DNA of 12,285 nucleotides from CAZPBO01 sp964584815. Its GTDB lineage: Bacteria; Planctomycetota; SKW154. The stretch covers positions 1 to 12,285 of the forward strand of contig CAZPBO010000062.1 of assembly GCA_964584815.1 (NCBI GenBank), read 5' to 3'. A program made the position numbers and the translations under genes. Numbering within the stretch: position 1 is the first letter of the stretch; each line of letters opens with the position of its first letter. The notes beneath the pieces are model-generated. The model had not been told where the DNA came from and did not search any database. It worked only from the letters and a program-made list of their open reading frames with translations. Shown here piece after piece: positions 1 through 6,841 of this stretch.

Positions 1-33
1 CCGTATCATATTCTGCTTGAGGGAAGCGGTGGT

Positions 34-630
34 ATGGCAACACCTATTGGGCACATTTGGGGTGGAGTTGGCGCGTATGCGGCGCTGGCGCCTCAAGAGC
101 GCCTCACCACAAAAAGAACCCTGCTTGTCGCCGCTCTCGCCGTCTCTCCCGATGTGGATGTTGTGCTGCTCTTTCTGGGAATAGGGCAGCACCGAGGTTG
201 GACTCACTCTTTGCTCTTCTGCGGGGTTGTGGCATTTGTTGCGTGGCTTTTGGCTGGCGGTTGGCGCAGCAAATCGTCGGGACGGCTTTTCCTTGCCTTT
301 TTTGCCACAACCGTCTCACATCTGCTCCTTGACTGGCTTATGCACTGTGGACCGCCCATACATCCTTTCCTGCCGTTTTCAAACCGTGGCTTCAACTGCC
401 CGGTGCAGTTAATCCCAACCGCCTACTACGCCACATCTCCAAGCGGTCTTGTTCACATCCTATTAACGCCCGAAACGCTCCTTGGTGTTGTGCTTGAAAC
501 AATAAGTCTCGGCCCGCTTGCAGGGCTTGCGCTTCTCCTACGGAGTGGGGAAAAGGACTGGAAAACCATCATCCCACTTGCCGCGCTCTCATTGTGCGGC
601 TTTTTGACCACCTTTATCCTTTACAACTGA
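34..630 (+). CDS. Membrane-bound metal-dependent hydrolase-like protein, DUF457/YdjM type
   Basis: The 198-residue protein has the hallmarks of the DUF457 (YdjM/LexA-binding, membrane-bound hydrolase-like) family. An N-terminal TPIGH segment contains His7. A PDVD motif follows at residues 39-42, then HRGWTHS at 53-59, and a helix with SHLLLD (His96 and Asp100). These His/Asp residues are the expected metal ligands of the family. About five or six hydrophobic segments (roughly 30-48, 60-75, 84-100, 138-150, 155-170, 178-195) place it in the cytoplasmic membrane. The ATG start fits the conserved N-terminus; a GAGGG at 19-23 is a modest ribosome site 10 nt upstream. It is the only plus-strand gene and converges on the LOG gene. 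The family assignment is firm, but substrate and physiological role are unknown for most members, and 'hydrolase' is itself a family-level inference. Confidence 0.85.
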   Translation: MATPIGHIWGGVGAYAALAPQERLTTKRTLLVAALAVSPDVDVVLLFLGIGQHRGWTHSLLFCGVVAFVAWLLAGGWRSKSSGRLFLAFFATTVSHLLLDWLMHCGPPIHPFLPFSNRGFNCPVQLIPTAYYATSPSGLVHILLTPETLLGVVLETISLGPLAGLALLLRSGEKDWKTIIPLAALSLCGFLTTFILYN

Positions 631-688
631 CCCAACATCAGCGTATCTGGTGCGGGAGCGGGCTTGCCGCGTATGGTTGGGGCAACGG

Positions 689-1411
689 CTACTTTAAGTA
701 GCCGAGTTCGCGTGCTTTTTTGATGACAATATCGGCGGCGTCTTCTGGTCTGTCAACAACGCTGAACAACTCCGCATCGCAGGAAGAGATGCAACCTTCC
801 TTCAACATACGGTTGCGTATCCAGTTGAGAAGTCCGCTCCAGTAATCGCTGCCGTAAAGGACAATCGGGAAATGCTCAATTTTGTCGGTCTGAACGAGCG
901 TAAGCGCCTCAAAGAGTTCGTCACAGGTGCCGAAACCGCCGGGAAAGAAGAGAAAGGCGATGGAGTATTTAACGAACATCATTTTTCGGATGAAGAAGTA
1001 TCGGAACAGCAGAGAGAGTGTCTGATAGGGGTTTGGGCGTTGTTCAGTGGGGAGTTGAATATTGCAACCGACGGATGTGGCGCCGATGCGGAAAGCGCCG
1101 AGGTTGGCTGCTTCCATAATGCCTGGACCGCCGCCTGTGATGATGACAAGACCTGCTCTTGCGAGGAGTTCGGCGGTTTTTGCGGCGGCGGCGTAATATG
1201 GACTGTCAGGAGAAGTGCGGCTTGAGCCGAACACCGTCACCGCAGGTCCTATACGGCTCAACGCGTCAAATCCTTCTACAAACTCCCCCAGTATGCGGAA
1301 TACCCGCCACGGGTCTGTCTGGGTGAAGTCCTGCCACTCAACAGGCAGATAGAGCAACGCCTTGTCTTCGTGCTCGCCGTTCTCTGTTCTGCGGAATATC
1401 CTGTAACGCAT
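689..1411 (-). CDS. LOG family (TIGR00730) nucleotide 5'-monophosphate phosphoribohydrolase
   Basis: This 240-residue Rossmann-fold protein carries both signatures of the LOG family. They are GGGPGIMEAAN at residues 93-103 and PGGFGTCDE at 157-165, with Arg142 and Lys143 between them in the expected RKMMF segment. Family members cleave the N-glycosidic bond of nucleoside 5'-monophosphates (AMP or cytokinin ribotides) to base plus ribose 5-phosphate, in the cytosol; older annotations as lysine decarboxylase are wrong. The N-terminal extension with FVEGFDALSRIGPAVTVFGS is typical of the longer bacterial subgroup. The ATG at 1411 is chosen over the GTG at 1414 because GGAGG at 1420-1424 then lies 8 nt away, and the ATG overlaps the upstream stop as TGATG. 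It is the last gene of the transglutaminase unit. Family is certain; the natural substrate is not. Confidence 0.92.
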   Translation of the reverse strand: MRYRIFRRTENGEHEDKALLYLPVEWQDFTQTDPWRVFRILGEFVEGFDALSRIGPAVTVFGSSRTSPDSPYYAAAAKTAELLARAGLVIITGGGPGIMEAANLGAFRIGATSVGCNIQLPTEQRPNPYQTLSLLFRYFFIRKMMFVKYSIAFLFFPGGFGTCDELFEALTLVQTDKIEHFPIVLYGSDYWSGLLNWIRNRMLKEGCISSCDAELFSVVDRPEDAADIVIKKARELGYLK

Positions 1412-3477
1412 CACTTCTTCCTCCGAAGGAAGATGCGAAGTTGCGCATAGGCGGCTATCTTCTGAAGCGCATCCCGATAGACACTATAATTTTTTGCCGG
1501 CACTATCCGCACAAGCCTTCTGAAGTTGTCCTTAAAGACGACACAGTTGTTGCCTGTTGTGTAGGACGCTTCATACTCCACAAACGGGGTCTTTATCCTA
1601 ATAGGTGGGGGCAGGTGATATACTTCGTATTGCTTTGGCAAATAAACGGTTATGGTATGCCGCTCGCAGTAGGTGGTGCCATACCAGATGTCGTATTTGC
1701 GGTTTTTTGTTGCGGCTTCAGGGAAGCGGTAATAGAGGTTGGGGAGGCGGAGGATGAGGAAGTCGCCTGCGCGTGTGCCGTAGGATGAAACATCCACTTT
1801 GATGGTGACTTTGACTGGTTCGGCGAGGTTGTTGAGGTCGGAGGTTTCAAATCCTGCGATTTTTGAGCCGGGAGAGTAGGCGTTGGCGAGCGATTCAAGC
1901 CACTGCTGGAGTTGCTCTTTTTTGCGTGTTCTTATCCACCAGCGCCAGCCTGATTCCTCCTCACCTGTTGGGGTTATGGTGCGTTCAAGGAAAGCCGACT
2001 GATCGGAGCGCAGAACGACAACGATGTTCTGGACATAGGCGTTCTGTTCGGGTTTGGGGAGGTCTGCCATATAGAGTTCGCCGGTGATGGGGTTGTGGAT
2101 GTATGTGCCGTGGCTGGCGGACCAGCGTGCGGGGAAGCGGTAGTCGGTGGATGTGGGGTCAAGGATGAGTTTTTTGCCGTTTAAGCGGACTTCCAGGATA
2201 GCGTGGTTGCCGATGAAGTTGGGAAGTTTCACATCAGGAAAGCCTGAGTCGTTTGTGAGAACGCCCACAGGATATGCCTCAACCCCGACGGCTTTTAAGA
2301 GTGTTGCGGTAAGGACGGCTTTGTCAATGCAGTCACCACGCCGCCGCCGCAGTGTCACCTCCGCAGGATGTCCGCACAGACCGCTCATTATGCTCACCTT
2401 GCTTGAGAGATACTCCACATTACGCTGCACCCAATGATAAATGCGCGCCACTTTTTCTTCCGCCGTTCTCGCATCGCCGACAATCTCCTGCGCCGTTTTG
2501 CGCACAAAATCGGTCACCTTCATATTGGCTTTCAGTCGCCTTGCATACCAGTTGTTAATATACGCCCAGTCGCCGGGTTTGAAAGGCGAGACAAAAACGC
2601 GCGGCACCAACTCCCCCACAGGCGGCATCCTCACCTCCTCTTGCACACCCTGCCAATCCCGAAACTCCCAAACCACTTTGAACTTATCGCGTCCCGGCAG
2701 AACCTGCTCTGAAATTTTGCCGCCCTTTGTATACCAGTATATCTTCTGCTTTGCTGGCACAACCACCTCATAATGGGAAAAAGAAACAGGCTCTTTGCCG
2801 CCAAAGAACCACGCTTCATAAAACATCTTCTTATCGTAGGGACGAAGATTGATGCTTTTGTAGCGCAGTTCAATGATGGAGCCGACTTTTGCTGCTGGGA
2901 ATGAGAATGTCAGTATCTTGCCGTAGTCATAGAAGTCGGCGCTGCGGGATGGCTCTGTGACGCGAAATGCACTCTTTGGCACCTCAACCACTCTGCCATC
3001 AGGCAGGATTGTGCGGGCAAGCAGCACTTTGACTTCTGAACGCCCGGGTTCAAACCACAAGGCGCGGGAGGTGAGACGCAGCGCTTTGGGGCGGTTCAGC
3101 AGCCACGCTCCGTGATAGGTGTAAACTCGGCTGCCGTCCTCCCGCACCTCATACCTGCCCCAATCCAGAAGCAGCACAAACTCGCAATCGGGATGTTTTT
3201 TGCGAGCCTCACGCGCCGCGTCCAGAAGGCGCTTCACATCCTCAGCCAGAACCTTCTTCTGCGCGGTGACCTTCTTTTTTCGCCCCTCAAGCACCACCTC
3301 CTTTATGTCGGTCACCACCACCTTGACCTCTTTGCCGTTCTCCTGCTTTATGGTGGCGCGTTTGCCATCAAAGGTGACGCTGCCTTCAACCTTCCTTCCG
3401 GAGTGAAGAACGACCCTATCGGCAGAGAGTGTGCAGGTGAGGAAAACACAGAGGAAGACAGTAACAGCGTGTCTCAT
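1411..3477 (-). CDS. Exported DUF3857 / transglutaminase-like protein with intact catalytic triad
   Basis: The 688-residue protein starts with a signal peptide, with cleavage likely after LSA at residue 19. Residues about 21-65 form a small beta-rich module (HSGRKVEGSV...IKEVVLE), similar to one in the neighbouring lipoprotein. A DUF3857-like domain follows at about 105-290. A transglutaminase-like core spans about 320-445. It has Cys383 in RGDCIDKAVL, His425 in GNHAILEV and Asp440 in LILDPT, which is the Cys-His-Asp triad of papain-like transglutaminase folds. The C-terminal third (about 480-688) is a beta-rich region ending in a basic helix. It should act in the periplasm or at the cell surface, as a protease, amidase or cross-linking enzyme; the substrate is unknown. 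The start is well supported: AAGGAGG at 3485-3491 lies 7 nt upstream, and the ATG overlaps the preceding stop as ATGA. Codon choice changes abruptly near position 2340. Confidence 0.88.
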   Translation of the reverse strand: MRHAVTVFLCVFLTCTLSADRVVLHSGRKVEGSVTFDGKRATIKQENGKEVKVVVTDIKEVVLEGRKKKVTAQKKVLAEDVKRLLDAAREARKKHPDCEFVLLLDWGRYEVREDGSRVYTYHGAWLLNRPKALRLTSRALWFEPGRSEVKVLLARTILPDGRVVEVPKSAFRVTEPSRSADFYDYGKILTFSFPAAKVGSIIELRYKSINLRPYDKKMFYEAWFFGGKEPVSFSHYEVVVPAKQKIYWYTKGGKISEQVLPGRDKFKVVWEFRDWQGVQEEVRMPPVGELVPRVFVSPFKPGDWAYINNWYARRLKANMKVTDFVRKTAQEIVGDARTAEEKVARIYHWVQRNVEYLSSKVSIMSGLCGHPAEVTLRRRRGDCIDKAVLTATLLKAVGVEAYPVGVLTNDSGFPDVKLPNFIGNHAILEVRLNGKKLILDPTSTDYRFPARWSASHGTYIHNPITGELYMADLPKPEQNAYVQNIVVVLRSDQSAFLERTITPTGEEESGWRWWIRTRKKEQLQQWLESLANAYSPGSKIAGFETSDLNNLAEPVKVTIKVDVSSYGTRAGDFLILRLPNLYYRFPEAATKNRKYDIWYGTTYCERHTITVYLPKQYEVYHLPPPIRIKTPFVEYEASYTTGNNCVVFKDNFRRLVRIVPAKNYSVYRDALQKIAAYAQLRIFLRRKK
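1420..1424 (-). promoter_or_regulatory. Ribosome binding site of the LOG gene
   Basis: GGAGG on the minus strand lies 8 nt before the ATG at 1411 and 5 nt before an in-frame GTG at 1414. The 8-nt spacing favours the ATG. The site sits inside the end of the upstream transglutaminase-like gene, so the two are probably translationally coupled. Confidence 0.7.
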
Positions 3478-5597
3478 TTTTTTGCCTCCTTCTTAAGGAT
3501 GAGCCATTGGCGGCTGGCGCGCACTGTCGCCGCCACCACACCCTTATAGGCGCCATAATCGGCAGGGAACAAAACAATAACGCCGCGTGTGGTTTTTTCC
3601 TGTATCACAACCTTTGTGCCGTTCTGCTTTACACGGAAGTAGTAGGTAACGCCTGCGCCGACGGCGTCAATGGGCGGCGGCAGATAATCCGCCGTCACTC
3701 CTTCAGGAAGTTGTAGAGTCACTGTTGTCGTGTCGGTTCTTGGCGTGGCGAACCGCAGCGGTGTTTTACGCGTCGCCGCAAGCCATCCACCGTGCCGCAC
3801 AAACGGAACACGCATCGCGAATCCTTTTTCTCCCAGTTTCTGCGCATATGAAGGAATGCGGGAACGATAATGGAGAACAAGGGTGGCTGTTGGGTCGCGC
3901 AAGCCTTCAAAGGAGAAAGATAGGAGTTGAGCGCGGGGGTCGTCGCCCAGAGCGAGACGCGCCACCTCGTTGCGCAACTCCTCTTTCGGCAAATCCATCT
4001 TGCTGCGCCAGAAGACTTGTGCGTCGCCGCGGTATGTCACCGTCACATCCGCCTCTATGTCGCCGTTTTCCTTCAATTGCGCCGTTACAGAACGCGTTAT
4101 GCCGTGCCACTGAGGGTTGTCTGCTGTTATGCGACGCGGCTGGCGCTCACCCTCCGCCAGCATCCAGCCGCCTATGAAACGCGCCGGCGGACTCTCGCAC
4201 AATGGCGTTTCTGCGTCCTCCGGCACAAACCACAACCATTTTCCGTCCTTCTCCACCTGCAGGGCGAGTGTGTCAAAAAGCCCAAGAGATGGCGCACCGT
4301 TAGGGAGTGGTCCTCTGTCCCTTGAGCGTAGGAGGACACCTCTCCAGCGCACCCCAAGTGCGGAAAGCAACGCCCCTGCCAGAACCGCCTTATCGGGAAG
4401 CGAAAGTCTCGCCTGCTTCAGACACCATCCCGCATCGTGCAGGTCACAACCATATGTCCTAAAATCCACACCCGCCAAGCCTTTCTCGCAGGAGAGGAAA
4501 CGATAAACCGCCGAAACAGGCTCGCCCTTAAGGCTCCTTGCAAGGGGCGCCACATCGCCTTCTGCCGCCTTCTTGCGCATATATCCGAAGAACTTGACCG
4601 CTATATCGTGCCAGTTACCGTCGCTGCGTATCACCGCCACCCACGGCGCAAGTGACCACAGCGAAACCTGCCTCTCCTCCTCCGCTATGGGCTCTGTATC
4701 CTTCACCACAAAACGGATAACACGCTTTTTGGGGGTTACCTCCGACTCGCGGATGATGTTTTCTGTGGGCTGTGGCATAATAAGCCTTACAGCATAGTTG
4801 GCTTTTGTGGGGACAACAACCTCAACACGGCGCTGCAACGCCTTTGTGTGGGTCAGAAGCGGAATTCGGATTGCAAAAGGATGAAGGTAGTCGGTGGTTC
4901 TGTATGTGAACTTGACGGCGATGTCCGCGAAATCGCCTGGTTGGAGGGAACGGAGTGCGAATTTTCTGCGTCGGAGACGGTTGTATGCGGGTAGGAAGGC
5001 GAAGGCGGCACCGTCTTCCACATACTCATCATCAAGATGCAGAACCCGCCATTGGGAAGGTGGCTTTTGGGAGTCGCGTTTTATCGTGCGCGCCCACAGA
5101 ATCTCCATACTCTGAACAGGCGGCAGATACGCCCTCATAACGCGCCCCACACGATAGCAACCTCGCTCCGTCAGCGCAAGCGATATGCTCCTCTGCACAA
5201 CCTCTATCATATCCCCAACCGCAATGCGTGTCTCCTGATATAACACCAAACTATGGGTTGTAGGCGCCACCTTCACACCGCCAGCATCCGCCAGAACACT
5301 CTCAAGCAGTTTGTCTTTCAACTGCCCGACTGTTTTGGCTTTATATCCCTTGCGCAGTTTCTGAAAGCGCACTTTATGGACTTTGCTGCGGGGGAAACGG
5401 CGCAGTCTGCCGTCTTCTGTGCGGAAGACCACCTCATCTTGCGTTATAGCCTCCAACCGCCCCCGTTCTTCTCCGCCCTCAACCAGAACCAGTATGTCAT
5501 ACCCCACAGGGCGCTCGGGAACAGGCTTTTCTTTCGGGATTTTCGGGCTGAACCTGCAGGAGATAAACAGAACAGCGACAAGCAGTCCCCAACGCAT
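3474..5597 (-). CDS. Lipoprotein paralogue of the DUF3857/transglutaminase protein, catalytically dead
   Basis: The 707-residue protein begins with a short hydrophobic segment ending LFISC. Cys14 is the likely lipidated residue, although Phe at -3 is not ideal for a lipobox. A small beta module (about 33-78) matches the one in the downstream paralogue. A DUF3857-like region (about 110-300) and a transglutaminase-like region (about 350-460) follow. In the latter, LSLPDKAVLAGALLSALGV aligns with the paralogue's GDCIDKAVLTATLLKAVGV. Leu400 therefore replaces the catalytic Cys, Thr443 replaces the His and Val458 replaces the Asp. All three catalytic residues are gone while the fold-defining residues remain. 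A binding, scaffold or regulatory role, perhaps for the enzyme encoded next, is inferred. GGAGG at 5605-5609 sits 7 nt before the ATG, and a promoter lies just upstream at 5627-5655. The reading frame is intact, so this is not gene decay. Confidence 0.85.
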   Translation of the reverse strand: MRWGLLVAVLFISCRFSPKIPKEKPVPERPVGYDILVLVEGGEERGRLEAITQDEVVFRTEDGRLRRFPRSKVHKVRFQKLRKGYKAKTVGQLKDKLLESVLADAGGVKVAPTTHSLVLYQETRIAVGDMIEVVQRSISLALTERGCYRVGRVMRAYLPPVQSMEILWARTIKRDSQKPPSQWRVLHLDDEYVEDGAAFAFLPAYNRLRRRKFALRSLQPGDFADIAVKFTYRTTDYLHPFAIRIPLLTHTKALQRRVEVVVPTKANYAVRLIMPQPTENIIRESEVTPKKRVIRFVVKDTEPIAEEERQVSLWSLAPWVAVIRSDGNWHDIAVKFFGYMRKKAAEGDVAPLARSLKGEPVSAVYRFLSCEKGLAGVDFRTYGCDLHDAGWCLKQARLSLPDKAVLAGALLSALGVRWRGVLLRSRDRGPLPNGAPSLGLFDTLALQVEKDGKWLWFVPEDAETPLCESPPARFIGGWMLAEGERQPRRITADNPQWHGITRSVTAQLKENGDIEADVTVTYRGDAQVFWRSKMDLPKEELRNEVARLALGDDPRAQLLSFSFEGLRDPTATLVLHYRSRIPSYAQKLGEKGFAMRVPFVRHGGWLAATRKTPLRFATPRTDTTTVTLQLPEGVTADYLPPPIDAVGAGVTYYFRVKQNGTKVVIQEKTTRGVIVLFPADYGAYKGVVAATVRASRQWLILKKEAKK

Positions 5598-5626
5598 ATC
5601 AAGACCTCCACGACGATAGAATGTGA

Positions 5627-5655
5627 ATTATCCCATTCAGGTGCCGCCAAATCAA
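5627..5655 (-). promoter_or_regulatory. Predicted sigma-70-like promoter for the lipoprotein/transglutaminase/LOG unit
   Basis: On the minus strand, TTGATT (5650-5655) and GATAAT (5627-5632) are separated by exactly 17 nt. The -10 matches 5 of 6 consensus bases and the -35 matches 4 of 6. TGG directly before the -10 fits an extended -10 element. Transcription would start near 5620, giving a leader of about 20 nt that holds the GGAGG ribosome site. It lies in the 75-nt gap after the aminotransferase gene. It is read from the sequence only, and assumes a standard housekeeping sigma factor. Confidence 0.6.
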
Positions 5656-5672
5656 GTGCTCCGATTGTGTGA

Positions 5673-6746
5673 TTATGAGGACGCGAGGAACTGCTCAATG
5701 AGTTTGATGAGTGCGGCGATTTCCTGCTTGAGAACGGCGCCCATATGGGAGATGCGAAAAGTGCGCCCTTTAAGGTCGCCGTAGCCGTCGGAGATGCGGA
5801 AGCCGTGCTGGGCGAGAAAAAGATTCAGTTTTTTGACACTGAACCTCTGAGGGCAACGAACGACGGTAAGCGAGTTTGCGGCATATCTTTCATCGGGGAA
5901 GAGGGAGAAGCGTTTCTTAGCCCAGGCACGGCAGAGTTCCGCCATTTCAGCGCAGCGGCGGATTTCAGAGCCTATACCGATGCGGCGCAGCGACGCCAAT
6001 CTCACCCCCAGCGCATAAAACAGGTTGACAGCGGGCGTGTTGGGAGTCTCCTTAAGAAGCGCATAATCACGGAAACGCAGGAAATCAAGGTAGTAGCCGC
6101 GGTGGCGGATGCGTCGGGCACGCTCAAGCAAACGGTTAGAGACCGCAAATATCGCAAGACCGGGTGGCAACGCAAGTCCCTTCTGACTCGCTGTCAAGCA
6201 GAAGTCCAGTTTGAGAGCGTCAAAATCCAAATCGGTGGTGAGCAGCGAACTGACCGCATCCACCAATAGCAGCGTGTCGGGATAGAGACGAACAATGGCG
6301 GCAATCGCCTCAAGAGGGTTCTGCACTCCTGTTGATGTCTCAACATGAACGAAGGTCACAACATCGTAATGGCTCTTTGCGAGATGCTGCCCAACGATTT
6401 CGGGGTCTATCGGTTTGCCCGCTTCAAAATGGAGCGACTCTGCAGGGATGTTGTTGGCGCGAGCCATCTGGAACCAACGTTGTCCGAAAGCGCCGTTGAC
6501 AAGACACAGCGCTTTGTGGGAAACGGTGTTGCGGAGCGCAGCCTCCATAACGGCACTCGCCGAGCAGGTCGCAACAAAAACATTCTGATTGGTGCGGAAA
6601 AGCCATTTCAAGTCGGTGAGCACCCCCTTCATTATGTCGTGAAAATCGGAAGAACGATGATGAACAGGCTGACGCCGCATCGCATCCAGCACCTCTTCCG
6701 CCACAGGCACAGGACCCGGAATCAGCCACTTTATCTTCTGCTCCAT
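5673..6746 (-). CDS. Class V aminotransferase, alanine-glyoxylate / serine-pyruvate group
   Basis: This 357-residue, cytosolic PLP enzyme (fold type I) is close to the usual length of its group. Visible landmarks are LIPGPVPV at the N-terminus and HHRSSDF at 29-35. LLVDAVSS follows, with Asp163 expected to bind the PLP pyridine nitrogen. ASQKGLALPPGLA contains Lys189, the Schiff-base lysine. LKGRTFRISHMG lies near the C-terminus. Members move the amino group of alanine, serine or phosphoserine-like donors to glyoxylate, pyruvate or related keto acids; the exact substrate cannot be read here. The ATG at 6746 is preferred to an in-frame TTG at 6755: AGGAG at 6756-6760 touches the TTG but lies 9 nt from the ATG. 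Gaps of 95 nt upstream and 75 nt downstream suggest it may be transcribed on its own or read through from the exporter operon. Confidence 0.9.
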   Translation of the reverse strand: MEQKIKWLIPGPVPVAEEVLDAMRRQPVHHRSSDFHDIMKGVLTDLKWLFRTNQNVFVATCSASAVMEAALRNTVSHKALCLVNGAFGQRWFQMARANNIPAESLHFEAGKPIDPEIVGQHLAKSHYDVVTFVHVETSTGVQNPLEAIAAIVRLYPDTLLLVDAVSSLLTTDLDFDALKLDFCLTASQKGLALPPGLAIFAVSNRLLERARRIRHRGYYLDFLRFRDYALLKETPNTPAVNLFYALGVRLASLRRIGIGSEIRRCAEMAELCRAWAKKRFSLFPDERYAANSLTVVRCPQRFSVKKLNLFLAQHGFRISDGYGDLKGRTFRISHMGAVLKQEIAALIKLIEQFLASS

Positions 6747-6755
6747 CCAGAACAA

Positions 6756-6760
6756 CTCCT
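6756..6760 (-). promoter_or_regulatory. Ribosome binding site that fixes the aminotransferase start
   Basis: AGGAG on the minus strand lies 9 nt before the ATG at 6746. The in-frame TTG at 6755 abuts the site with no spacing and cannot be used with it, so the ATG is the start. Confidence 0.75.
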
Positions 6761-6817
6761 AATTTAATGCGGCTCCCACCACACTACGCAACCGATTCTA
6801 CCCTCTCTCCCTTCGCA

Positions 6818-6823
6818 AGTATA
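6818..6823 (-). promoter_or_regulatory. Possible weak -10 element upstream of the aminotransferase gene
   Basis: TATACT on the minus strand matches 5 of 6 bases of a -10 box, about 72 nt before the ATG and just after the exporter stop codon. The best -35 candidate (TCGTAA at 6842-6847, 18 nt away) matches only 3 of 6 bases, so this is tentative. The rest of the 95-nt gap shows no clear hairpin terminator. Confidence 0.25.
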
Positions 6824-6841
6824 GCCAAATCACCTCATCAC

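Noticed and set aside
689..1411. Lysine decarboxylase, a common database label for this sequence type
   Set aside because: The PGGxGTxxE and GGGPGIMEAAN motifs define LOG phosphoribohydrolases; there is no PLP-binding decarboxylase domain.
5745..6269. 174-codon plus-strand open frame opposite the aminotransferase
   Set aside because: No domain is visible, and the minus-strand frame has all class V landmarks across the same bases.
6747..6841. Terminator between the exporter and aminotransferase genes
   Set aside because: No stem of useful length followed by a T-run was found; only three-base stems such as CTT-GCG-AAG appear.
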